33,386 nt of DNA from Burkholderiales bacterium Ga0074133. Its GTDB lineage: Bacteria; Pseudomonadota; Gammaproteobacteria; Burkholderiales; Burkholderiaceae_C. The stretch is from assembly GCA_001464865.1 (NCBI GenBank), contig LNEG01000145.1:1-33386 (forward strand), given 5' to 3'. Of this stretch, positions 6,447 through 14,444 are shown piece by piece. The position numbers and the translations under genes are program-made. How positions within the stretch are numbered: position 1 is the first letter of the stretch; every line of letters starts with the position of its first letter. The notes under the pieces were generated by a model. The model did no database searches and had not been told where the DNA came from. It was given only the letters and a program-made list of their open reading frames with translations.

Positions 6447-7931
6447 TCAGGCCGTGCCGCCGACCGTGAGTCCTTCGATGCGCAGCGTAGGCTGGCCCAC
6501 GCCCACAGGCACGCTCTGGCCCTCTTTGCCGCAGGTGCCGACACCGCTGTCCAGCCGCATGTCGTTGCCGATCATCGTCACCTTCTTGAGCGACTCCGGC
6601 CCGCTGCCGATGATGGTGGCGCCCTTGACGGGGTACTGGATCTTGCCGTTTTCCACCCAGTAGGCTTCGCTGGCCGAGAACACGAACTTGCCCGAGGTGA
6701 TGTCCACCTGACCGCCGCCGAAATTGCTGGCGTACAGGCCCTTCTTGATGCTGGCGATGATCTCTTGCGGGTCCTTGTCGCCGCCCAGCATGTAGGTGTT
6801 GGTCATGCGCGGCATGGGAATGTGCGCATAGCTTTCCCGGCGGCCGTTGCCGGTGGGCGCCACGCCCATCAGGCGGGCATTGAGCGAATCCTGGATGTAG
6901 CCCTTCAGGATGCCGTCTTCGATCAGTACGTTTCGCTGGCTGGCGTTGCCCTCGTCGTCCACATTGAGCGAGCCACGGCGGTCGGCAATGGTGCCGTCGT
7001 CCAGCACCGTCACGCCCTTGGCCGCCACGCGCTGGCCGATGCGTCCGCTGAACGCGCTGGAGCCCTTGCGGTTGAAGTCGCCCTCCAGCCCGTGGCCGAT
7101 GGCCTCGTGCAGAAGGATGCCGGGCCAGCCCGAACCGAGGACCACGGTCATCTCGCCGGCAGGTGCGGGGCGCGACTCAAGATTGACCAGGGCGGCGTTC
7201 ACCGCCTCGTCCACGTATTTACCCATCTGCTCATCGTCAAAATAGGCCAGGCCAAAGCGGCCACCGCCGCCCGCCGAGCCCATCTCGCGGCGGCCGTTCT
7301 GCTCCGCGATGACCGTCACGGAGAGGCGCACGAGTGGGCGCACATCGGCAGCCAGCGTGCCGTCGGCGCGCGCGACCAGCACCACGTCGTACTCGCTGGC
7401 CAGGCCCGCCATGACCTGCGCCACACGCGGATCCTTGGCGCGCGCACGCTGCTCCAGCCGTTCCAGCAACGCCACCTTGGCTGTGCTATCCATTGAAGCA
7501 ATCGGGTCAACGCCTGCGTACAGACTGCGACCGGCCGCTATCTTTTTTGGAGCTATACGAGCTTTTCCAGCCTTCGCCGCAGCCGAAATGGACCGCACCG
7601 TGCGCGCTGCATCGAGCAGCGATGCCTCCGAGATATCGTCCGAGTAGGCAAAAGCCGTCTTCTCGCCACTGACGGCACGTACACCCACCCCCTGGTCGAT
7701 GCTGAACGAGCCGGTCTTGACGATGCCTTCCTCAAGGCTCCAGCCTTCACTGCGCGTGTACTGAAAGTACAGGTCGGCATCGTCCACCTGGTGCGTGCGG
7801 ATCTCGGCCAGCGCGCGTGCCAGGTGGCTTTCATCCAGGCCGAAAGGGGTAAGCAGCAGTTCCCGGGCAACGTCAATGCGCTGGCTGGTGGCCGCGCGCT
7901 GGGGCGCGGCGGTGTTGGAGCGAAAGGTCAT
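6447..7931 (-). CDS. tldD: Metalloprotease TldD
   Basis: TldD pairs with TldE/PmbA to form a metalloprotease that cuts unfolded or unstructured peptides in the cytoplasm, for example microcin and CcdA precursors. The 494-residue protein has the TldD N-terminal domain (DDADLYFQYTRSEGWSLEEG) and a PmbA/TldD core. The metal-binding motif HEAIGH is at 275-280 and is followed by GLEGDFNRKGSSAFSGRIG. The C-terminal block includes SYAHIPMPRMTNTYMLGG. Length fits the family (E. coli 481). Residues about 119-134 (Lys/Ala-rich) are encoded by an AT-rich patch that resembles the genome's short dispersed repeat. It lies 71 bp downstream of rodA. The partner gene tldE is not in this window. Confidence 0.96.
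   Translation of the reverse strand: MTFRSNTAAPQRAATSQRIDVARELLLTPFGLDESHLARALAEIRTHQVDDADLYFQYTRSEGWSLEEGIVKTGSFSIDQGVGVRAVSGEKTAFAYSDDISEASLLDAARTVRSISAAAKAGKARIAPKKIAAGRSLYAGVDPIASMDSTAKVALLERLEQRARAKDPRVAQVMAGLASEYDVVLVARADGTLAADVRPLVRLSVTVIAEQNGRREMGSAGGGGRFGLAYFDDEQMGKYVDEAVNAALVNLESRPAPAGEMTVVLGSGWPGILLHEAIGHGLEGDFNRKGSSAFSGRIGQRVAAKGVTVLDDGTIADRRGSLNVDDEGNASQRNVLIEDGILKGYIQDSLNARLMGVAPTGNGRRESYAHIPMPRMTNTYMLGGDKDPQEIIASIKKGLYASNFGGGQVDITSGKFVFSASEAYWVENGKIQYPVKGATIIGSGPESLKKVTMIGNDMRLDSGVGTCGKEGQSVPVGVGQPTLRIEGLTVGGTA
7537..7570. repeat. Short AT-rich repeat-like patch inside tldD
   Basis: GCTATCTTTTTTGGAGCTAT and the next 14 bases form an imperfect inverted repeat with AGCTAT-type ends in otherwise GC-rich coding sequence. 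It encodes a Lys/Ala-rich stretch around residue 128 and keeps the frame. The same kind of patch occurs at 15611, 18078 and 25821. Confidence 0.5.
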
Positions 7932-8002
7932 CCGGCCATTTTAGGCCGCCATGCAAGTCCGGGGCAGCGCAAGGGCGTAGGCCTGAAGCGCGGGTGGCGC
8001 GC

Positions 8003-9190
8003 TCAGGCCACCGTCGCGTACGGCGCAGGCAGCGGGTCTTTGGCGTCCTGCTTGCGGGCGCGCGCCACCGACATCAGGATGCCCAGCGCCAGCCCCAGCG
8101 TCACCATCGCCGTGCCACCGTAGCTGATGAAGGGTAGCGGCACGCCCACCACGGGCAGGATGCCGCTGACCATGCCCATGTTCACGAAGGCATAGGTGAA
8201 GAAAATCATCGACACCGCGCCTGCCATGAGGCGGCCAAACAGCGTGGTGGCGCCCGCCGCGATCGCCAGGCCCCGCCAGACCAGCAACAGGAAACACACC
8301 AGCAAAAACACGTTGCCCGCAAGCCCGAACTCCTCGGAAAACGCGGCAAAGATGAAGTCGGTGGTGCGCTCGGGGATGAATTCGAGGTGCGTCTGCGTGC
8401 CCGCCATGAAGCCCTTGCCCCACAGGCCGCCAGAGCCAATGGCGATCATTCCCTGGATGATGTGAAAACCCTTGCCCAGCGGGTCGCGCATGGGGTCCAG
8501 CAGCGTGCAGACGCGCTGCTGCTGGTACTCGTGCAGCACCGACCATCGCACGCCGTCAGCGCACAGCTGGTCGCCCAGCAGCACCAGCGTGAAGATACCC
8601 AGCCCCCCGATGATCACCGGCGGCAGCACCAGCTTCCAGGGCAGGCCGGCAAAGTAGATCACCGACAACCCGGCGGCCAGCACCAGCAGCGATGTTCCGA
8701 GATCGGGCTGCTTCATGATCAGCCCCACCGGAATCGCCAGCAGCACGCCCGCCGCCGCGAAATCCAGAGGCCTGAGCGCCCCCTCGCGTTTCTGGAACCA
8801 CCAGGCCAGCATCAGCGGCATGGCGATCTTGAGGATTTCGCTGGGCTGTATCACGATGCCCACGTTGACCCAACGGGTCGCACCCTTTTTGGTGATGCCG
8901 ACAAGCTCCACCGCCACAAGCAGCGCCACTCCGGCAAGGTACAGCGGCACCGCAAACTGCATGATCTTTTGGGGAGGCACCTGGGCCACCATGAAAAGGA
9001 TGGCGCCCGCGATCAACATGTTGCGCCCGTGGTCCACAAAACGGGTGCCGTGGTCAAAGCCCGACGAATACATCGCCAGCAGCCCGGTACCGGTCAGCAG
9101 CAAGATGACGATCAGAAGCGGGATGTCGAACCCCCGGAACAGCGGCATGAAGCGCTGGGCAAGGGTGGGTTTTTCGAAAACAACGGCCAT
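8003..9190 (-). CDS. rodA: Rod shape-determining protein RodA (SEDS peptidoglycan glycosyltransferase)
   Basis: RodA polymerises lipid II into glycan strands for lateral wall growth together with PBP2. It is an integral inner-membrane protein of 395 residues with about ten hydrophobic segments. SEDS landmarks include GITKKGATRWVNVGIVIQPS followed by EILKIAMP, KQPDLGTSLLVLAAG, LEFIPERTTDFIFAAFSEE, and the C-terminal GVPLPFISYGGTAMV. The ATG at 9190 gives the usual MAVVFEKPTLAQRF start; the upstream in-frame GTG/ATG extension is not supported. It is flanked by a kinase-HDOD-GAF gene upstream (78 bp) and tldD downstream (71 bp) on the same strand. The usual partner mrdA (PBP2) is not adjacent on the side visible here. 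Confidence 0.95.
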   Translation of the reverse strand: MAVVFEKPTLAQRFMPLFRGFDIPLLIVILLLTGTGLLAMYSSGFDHGTRFVDHGRNMLIAGAILFMVAQVPPQKIMQFAVPLYLAGVALLVAVELVGITKKGATRWVNVGIVIQPSEILKIAMPLMLAWWFQKREGALRPLDFAAAGVLLAIPVGLIMKQPDLGTSLLVLAAGLSVIYFAGLPWKLVLPPVIIGGLGIFTLVLLGDQLCADGVRWSVLHEYQQQRVCTLLDPMRDPLGKGFHIIQGMIAIGSGGLWGKGFMAGTQTHLEFIPERTTDFIFAAFSEEFGLAGNVFLLVCFLLLVWRGLAIAAGATTLFGRLMAGAVSMIFFTYAFVNMGMVSGILPVVGVPLPFISYGGTAMVTLGLALGILMSVARARKQDAKDPLPAPYATVA

Positions 9191-9268
9191 GGGGTGATTA
9201 TCGGGGCCGACCGGCCTACCCAACAGGCCGGCCACCACCACAAGCAGCCGGGGACGGCCAGCGCGCGA

Positions 9269-11707
9269 TCAACCAGCCTGGCGGAACGCCATCACCGCCT
9301 GGTTGCGCAGCGTGCGCAGCAGGCCCAGCGCCTTGTCGTCCACCACGATGCCTCCGGGCGTCGCCTGGTCTGCATAGATGAGGGCAAAGGTCTGACCCTT
9401 GAGCTGCAACGGGAGCAAGAGGAAAGACGGCGCATTGAGGCCCGTGCGATACCACTGGGGCAGGCGCGCCTGCATGCGAGGCTCGGTGGCGTCGTTGATC
9501 AGGGTGTCGGCCCCGCGCAGGCACACGGCTGCAAACAGGTCGCCCTGCGCATTCAGGGGCACGCGCAGGGCCCGTGCAGCGGCCTCGCTGCCCTCGCCCA
9601 GCCCGAAGCGCCCCGTCAGCATGTCGGTACGGGCCTCGCGCAGGCAGAAAACCATCCGCCGGAAGCCGAGCGCGCGAAACATCGTCTCCAGGATCATCCG
9701 CAGCACGTCATTGAGCTGAAAACTCTCGACCATGGCGTTGGTGATGTCCTGGATGCCAGCGGCCAGCACTTCGTTGACCTGTACCACCGACACATCGCCA
9801 CCGGCTTGCGAGGCGAGCACCACAGGAACAGGATCACCGCCCCCGGCCCGGAGTTCATGCGGGGTGAGCGCGTCTTCCGGCGCGACCGCCTCGCCGGCTG
9901 CCGGGGGCAGCTTGAGCAGCCGCGCCGCTGGCGAGCCGGGCGCCACCTGCAAATCCAGAGCCTCCGCCAGCGCCACGAGCTTGCGGCGGGCGCGCAAGGT
10001 TGCTTCGGCGATGTCGGGGGCAGACAAGCCGAGCGTTCGCGCATACCGCGTGCCGATCTGGTCCAGGCCGGCCTCCAGCTGGGCAGGCTGCGCTGCAAGC
10101 AGCGCCGACGCCACCTCGTTGCCCGCCATGGCCACCCACCGGAGTCGCTCGGCCCCCTGCTCGGGCCCGCGCTGACTGGGTGACCCCAGCGGTTTGCGCA
10201 TGCAGCGCTGCAGGCTGTCTGGCAGACCCCATACCCGGGCCACGCCCACACCAAGGTCTTCAAAGCCCAGGCCGAGCACCTGCTGGGCCGCGGATTCTTC
10301 ACCGCCTTCCACCCGGCCCGAGGCCACCATGCTGCGCACCTGGCGCGCCTCTTCCGGGAAGTAGAACTCGCACAACATGCGTCCCAGGTTCTGGAACATG
10401 GCGCCGATGAAGGCCTCTTCAGCACCCTGTCCCCGCCCGCACAGCTCGGAGGCGACCGATCCGGCCATCATCGCGCGCAGAAACTCCTCGCGCATCTGGC
10501 TGGCCACCGCCTTGTCCTGCATGTGGTCGAGCAGGACCAGGCTTAGCGCCATGTTGCGCACAGCATTGAAGCCCACCAGACTCACCGCGCGCGATACGGT
10601 GCTGATGGTGCCGCGCGCCGCGTGGGCGTAATGCACGCTGTTGACCAGGCGCAGCAGCTTGTTGGTCAGCGCCACATCCTTGAGGATCTCGTGCGTGAGG
10701 TCGCTGATGCTGTCGTCTTCAGAATCCGCAACGCGCTGGATGCGTGCCACCGAGTCCGACAGCGCCGGAAAGTCGCTCTTGTGCCGCATGCGCCGCAGCA
10801 GAAAATCGAGCGTGGCATTGCTGGCGGCCGTGGGGGCGCTGACGGGCGCAGCCCAGGCGCGCAACGCATCCCGAAAATCCCCAGCGGCCGGATAGCGCTG
10901 CGCCGGGTCGCGGGCCATGGCCCGCTGCAGGATGGCGCGCAGGTTGTCGTCCACGCCTTCACCCAGGTCATCTGGCAGCTGCAGCGGCTCGTTGGCAACG
11001 CGGTACAGGGCCTGCCACGCGTCCTTTTGATGGATGAGCGGCCGGCCAGAAAGCATTTCAGCCAGCACCAGCGCCGCCGAGTACACGTCCATCGCCGGTG
11101 TGGGCGCCTCGCCTCCCGCAGCCTCTGGCGCAAGATACGCCGGGGTGCCGCCCGTGCGCTGTGGGTCGGGTGCGTCATGCGCTGGCGCGGCCATGCCGAA
11201 ATCCATCACCCGCGCATGGCGCTGGGCGTCGATCATGATGTTGGAGGGCTTGAGGTCGCGGTGCACGATGCCCGCCTGGTGCGCGGCCTGCAGACCGTCC
11301 AGCACATCCACCATCAGCGCCACCGCATCGTGTGGTGTGCAGCGGCCCTGCTGCGCCAGGTGCTCGGCCAGCGTCCTGCCCGGCACATACTCAAACACGA
11401 TGTAGGGCTGGGCACCCTGCACGTCGGCCTCGAACACCGGCACGATGAACGGGTGGGCCAGGCGGCTCACATGCCGTGCCTCGCGCAGCCACTGCTCGAC
11501 GACGGAGGCGTCATGTTCATCCAAGGGGCGCATCAGCTTGATGGCAACCTCGCGCTGCAGGCGCGGATCCAGCGCAAGCCACACGGTGGCCTGCGCGCCG
11601 CGGCCCAGCAGCTTTTTCAGTTCGAACCGGCCGACAGAAGCGGGCGGCTTGTCACCAGCACCCAGAGCCCAGCGTCTGGCCGTGGAAAGCGGGGCAAAAT
11701 CGGTCAT
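9269..11707 (-). CDS. Serine/threonine protein kinase fused to HDOD and GAF-like domains
   Basis: An 812-residue cytoplasmic signalling protein. The N-terminal Hanks-type kinase (about 26-285) is intact: glycine loop LLGRGAQATVWLA, VAIK lysine Lys57, HRDLKPSN at 149-156, DFG at 169-171 and YLAPE at 191-195. An HDOD domain follows (about 298-510), with the pattern FPALSDSVARIQRVADSEDD and then ILKDVALTNKLLRLVNSVHY. The C-terminal part (about 640-800) looks like a GAF domain (ITNAMVESFQLNDVLRMILE, then ALGFRRMVFCL). No transmembrane or PASTA segment is present. The ATG at 11707 is preferred over a start 38 codons upstream that lies in Trp/Arg-rich spacer. It precedes rodA by 78 bp, so it may be co-transcribed with a wall-elongation gene. 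The phosphorylation target and GAF ligand are unknown. Confidence 0.9.
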   Translation of the reverse strand: MTDFAPLSTARRWALGAGDKPPASVGRFELKKLLGRGAQATVWLALDPRLQREVAIKLMRPLDEHDASVVEQWLREARHVSRLAHPFIVPVFEADVQGAQPYIVFEYVPGRTLAEHLAQQGRCTPHDAVALMVDVLDGLQAAHQAGIVHRDLKPSNIMIDAQRHARVMDFGMAAPAHDAPDPQRTGGTPAYLAPEAAGGEAPTPAMDVYSAALVLAEMLSGRPLIHQKDAWQALYRVANEPLQLPDDLGEGVDDNLRAILQRAMARDPAQRYPAAGDFRDALRAWAAPVSAPTAASNATLDFLLRRMRHKSDFPALSDSVARIQRVADSEDDSISDLTHEILKDVALTNKLLRLVNSVHYAHAARGTISTVSRAVSLVGFNAVRNMALSLVLLDHMQDKAVASQMREEFLRAMMAGSVASELCGRGQGAEEAFIGAMFQNLGRMLCEFYFPEEARQVRSMVASGRVEGGEESAAQQVLGLGFEDLGVGVARVWGLPDSLQRCMRKPLGSPSQRGPEQGAERLRWVAMAGNEVASALLAAQPAQLEAGLDQIGTRYARTLGLSAPDIAEATLRARRKLVALAEALDLQVAPGSPAARLLKLPPAAGEAVAPEDALTPHELRAGGGDPVPVVLASQAGGDVSVVQVNEVLAAGIQDITNAMVESFQLNDVLRMILETMFRALGFRRMVFCLREARTDMLTGRFGLGEGSEAAARALRVPLNAQGDLFAAVCLRGADTLINDATEPRMQARLPQWYRTGLNAPSFLLLPLQLKGQTFALIYADQATPGGIVVDDKALGLLRTLRNQAVMAFRQAG

Positions 11708-11838
11708 GGTGCGGTGCAAAGCGAGGCCGGATCGGAGCGCCGCACAATGCGGCGACCACGGCGGCCATCTTATGCCCGCGCCAGCCGCTTTCGGCCAGTG
11801 ATTCCCCTGCCCTGCCGCCATTTGCCCCGTTCGCCCCC

Positions 11839-12426
11839 ATGACCTCCACTACGCACCTGCTGTACCTGCACGGTTTCCGCTCGTCCCCCCAATCGGCCAA
11901 GGCCCGGCAGATGGCGGCGTATGTGCAGCAGCACCATCCGCGCGTGACCTTCTGGTGCCCGCAGCTGCCGCCCTCACCGCAGGCCGCCATGGCGCTGGCG
12001 ACGCAGGGTGTTGCGCAGTGGCCACGCGAAGCCATGGCGGTGGTGGGATCGTCGCTCGGCGGTTTTTACGCCAGCTGGGTGGCCCAGCAAACCGCCTGCC
12101 CCAGCGTGATGCTCAACCCCGCCGTACACCCGGCACGCGACCTGGCCCGCTACATCGGTGAGCAAACCAGCTGGCACGACCCGGCCGAGCGCTTTTTCTT
12201 TCTGCCCGAGTACATCTCGGAGCTGCAGGCACTGGACATGCACGGCCGCCCGCCCGCTGCACCCGAGATGGCGATCATCGCCAAGGGCGACGAGGTGCTG
12301 GACTGGCGCGAAATGGTCGCCCGCTACCCGGCTGCGCAGGTCACCCTGCTGGAGGGTGGCGAGCATGCGCTGCTGGCGTTTGCAGAGTACCTGCCCGCCG
12401 TGGCCCGCTTCCTGCGGCTGGCCTGA
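11839..12426 (+). CDS. yqiA: YqiA-type alpha/beta-hydrolase esterase
   Basis: A 195-residue cytoplasmic esterase of the YqiA/YcfP family. It starts MTSTTHLLYLHGFRSSPQSA, with the oxyanion region LYLHGF. The nucleophile elbow GSSLGGFYASW puts Ser72 as catalytic serine. NPAVHPARDL and the late KGDEVLDWREM match the family pattern with an acidic residue, and GGEHALLAF supplies the probable catalytic His. Length equals E. coli YqiA (193), which acts on short-chain acyl and palmitoyl-CoA esters; the physiological substrate is not established. It is divergent from the kinase gene with 131 bp between them and is followed by the 240-bp inverted-repeat element. Confidence 0.9.
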   Translation: MTSTTHLLYLHGFRSSPQSAKARQMAAYVQQHHPRVTFWCPQLPPSPQAAMALATQGVAQWPREAMAVVGSSLGGFYASWVAQQTACPSVMLNPAVHPARDLARYIGEQTSWHDPAERFFFLPEYISELQALDMHGRPPAAPEMAIIAKGDEVLDWREMVARYPAAQVTLLEGGEHALLAFAEYLPAVARFLRLA

Positions 12427-12464
12427 GCACCGGGCTCAACGGGCCGGCTTCCAGGCGACCCGAC

Positions 12465-12704
12465 TAGGGCCTGTTCACACTATTTTTGCCAGATGCGTTG
12501 CAATCCAAAAGAGCCAGGCGCTAGGCGCCAAACGAAGCTGGGGTGCGGCCCCAGCGAGGCTTCAACCCGAAGGGAAGGCCATGCAAACCGCGCCACTCGT
12601 TGTTGCGTTCCTGGCCAAGGCCCCGGCCTTGGCGTCGTCACGCGCCTAGATTGGCGCCGTTTGCATGGCCTTCGCACTGGCGAAAATAGTGTGAACAGGC
12701 CCTA
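12465..12704. mobile_element. MITE-like 240-bp element with 28-bp terminal inverted repeats
   Basis: The left end at 12465-12492 (TAGGGCCTGTTCACACTATT and the next 8 bases) is the reverse complement of 12677-12704 with a single mismatch. If the terminal TA is counted as target duplication, the element proper is 12467-12702 and inserts at TA, as Tc1/IS630-group elements do. The interior encodes no protein. It holds several hairpins: GCTGGGG/CCCCAGC at 12537-12555, a 9-bp palindrome GCCAAGGCC/GGCCTTGGC at 12614-12633, and inverted blocks (CTAGGCGC with GCGCCTAG; AAGGCCATGCAAAC with GTTTGCATGGCCTT). It lies between convergent genes and its right end contains the stop codon of the downstream minus-strand gene. 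Confidence 0.8.
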
Positions 12705-14324
12705 ACGCGAGGCGGCGGCAGCAGAAGGGGTCGGCCCTGCACGCCAGCGCTCGTAGTCCTCCGGATACGCGCGCCGGTAGCGCTCGGCATGAAAGGCCAC
12801 CTCGTCATCGTGCCCGAGCAACGCCGCGCTCTCGATGAGGAGCTGGATCACCCGGGGCTCTGGCGAGTAGTGCAGCGCCCGGCGGGCCAGCACATGCACC
12901 CGCGCCGCACTCTCGGGCGTCAGCGGCAAGGTGGTGAGCACGGCGAATTCGCGCTGGCTGCTGAAGAACAGGGATCGGGGCACGCTGGACTGCGGGTCCA
13001 GCCGATGGGCGGGCGAGCGCTCGGCAGCGGGCTTGTAAAGCTGGCTCACGCGGTGGTAATCCCAAGCTACCACGGCACACACCGCCAGCACCACGGCCGC
13101 GGCCAACGCGGGCACCATGCGAAAACCAGCGTCAGCATCCGGCGCAGGGCCTTCGCCAGGCTGAAGCGCAAGCAGCGCCACCGACAAAAGGCACACCAGC
13201 TGAAACGGCCCGTACCACAGCGGGTACTCCAGCAGGCTGTGCAGCCCTACGATGGCGAGCACGCCCCAGGCCAGATGCCGGTCGGGATGCGTTTCGCGCC
13301 AGGGCGACGCAGCCAGGCACCACGCCCCCACGCAGGCGAGCAGCGCCACGGCGGTGGGCAGCCCGAGTTCTACCGCCAGGTGAAGCGGCAGGTTGTGGGC
13401 GTTGTCCAGCAGCGCGCAAAAGCGGGTATCCGGAAAAAGCGTCACGTAGTGCGCGTAGCCCAGCTCCCCCCAGCCCCAGCCCAGCCATGGCTTCTGGGCG
13501 ATGAGCGTCAGGGTGTTGGACCACAAGGCCGTTCGCCCGGTGCAGGCCCGGACATCGCCGGCAAAACGCTCGAACAGGACGTCGGCCTGCACGGCCTGCC
13601 ATTTCCACAGCAAATCCGGCAACACCAGGGCAGCCGCCACGAACACGGACAAGGTCACCAACGCCAATCCCAACGCAGCCCGTGCGCGCCAGCGGTACCA
13701 CAGCAACAGCAACAGGGGCAACATCACCCACTGCAAAGCGCCGGTGCGGGAGGCCGTGGCTGCCGCCCCCACCGCCATCCATGCCATCAGCGCCCCCGGC
13801 AGCGCCAGCGCCGGAAGCCACCGAGAAAGCGCCATGCCAGGCCGGCCGTGACCTGAGGCGTCAGCAGCATGCGCCGACCACCGCTGCTGCAGCCACCACA
13901 AGAGCGACCACGCGCCCAGGCCGATCAACGTGGCCTGCTGGTTGCGCTGGCGCAGATTGCCGATCGCCTGCCCGGGCGTGGAGCCATAGATCCACGGCGA
14001 AAGCCCCACATCACCCGCGAAATACTGCACCAGGCCAATGCCTGCCGACACCACCGCAGCCAGCACCAGCCCGCATGCCAGCGTTTCTGACCAGAACCGG
14101 TGCCCTGCAGGCCAGAGGGCAGCCACCAGCAGCAGCAGCGCGCCGCAGACCCACGACGCCACCACGGGCCAGAAATTGGCCGTGGGGGCATCGGTGAACG
14201 CAAAGAGGAACGGCAACCCGACCGCCACCGCTGCCACCAGGGCGACAAAAGCAGGCGGCTGCCTGAGGACCGTGGCCGCCGTCGTGGAGGGCAGGTAGGG
14301 GCGCAAGTAGATGAAGGGGAACAA
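12702..14324 (-). CDS. O-antigen ligase/polymerase-like membrane protein (Wzy_C family, PglL-like)
   Basis: A 540-residue polytopic membrane protein with about ten hydrophobic segments and a C-terminal soluble region. The Wzy_C signature region is clear: a large periplasmic loop with KPWLGWGWGELGYAHYVTLF and then LLDNAHNLPLHLAVELGLP, the conserved His-containing motif of O-antigen ligases and PglL/TfpO oligosaccharyltransferases. The C-terminal 150 residues, after the last membrane segment, resemble the extra domain found in PglL-like proteins. It could attach glycan to a protein (for example pilin) or to lipid A; the sequence alone does not decide. It stands alone, with no glycosyltransferase cluster nearby. 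Its TAG stop coincides with the right end of the inverted-repeat element. Reconstructing the empty TA site also gives CGT TAG, so the protein was probably not truncated. Confidence 0.85.
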   Translation of the reverse strand: MFPFIYLRPYLPSTTAATVLRQPPAFVALVAAVAVGLPFLFAFTDAPTANFWPVVASWVCGALLLLVAALWPAGHRFWSETLACGLVLAAVVSAGIGLVQYFAGDVGLSPWIYGSTPGQAIGNLRQRNQQATLIGLGAWSLLWWLQQRWSAHAADASGHGRPGMALSRWLPALALPGALMAWMAVGAAATASRTGALQWVMLPLLLLLWYRWRARAALGLALVTLSVFVAAALVLPDLLWKWQAVQADVLFERFAGDVRACTGRTALWSNTLTLIAQKPWLGWGWGELGYAHYVTLFPDTRFCALLDNAHNLPLHLAVELGLPTAVALLACVGAWCLAASPWRETHPDRHLAWGVLAIVGLHSLLEYPLWYGPFQLVCLLSVALLALQPGEGPAPDADAGFRMVPALAAAVVLAVCAVVAWDYHRVSQLYKPAAERSPAHRLDPQSSVPRSLFFSSQREFAVLTTLPLTPESAARVHVLARRALHYSPEPRVIQLLIESAALLGHDDEVAFHAERYRRAYPEDYERWRAGPTPSAAAASR

Positions 14325-14444
14325 ACCGGGCGACTTCGCTGCCCGCGGGCCAAAAGCCGGCCATCATAGGTGCTGGCGCCGGGCACAGACCAGGCCGGTC
14401 GCCCCTGGCAGGGGCGACTCAGCGCCCATGGGACAATCCCCGCC

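Noticed and set aside
8387..10183. 598-codon open frame antisense to rodA and the kinase
   Set aside because: It crosses two genes on the other strand, and is His/Gln/Arg-rich, typical of GC-rich antisense frames.
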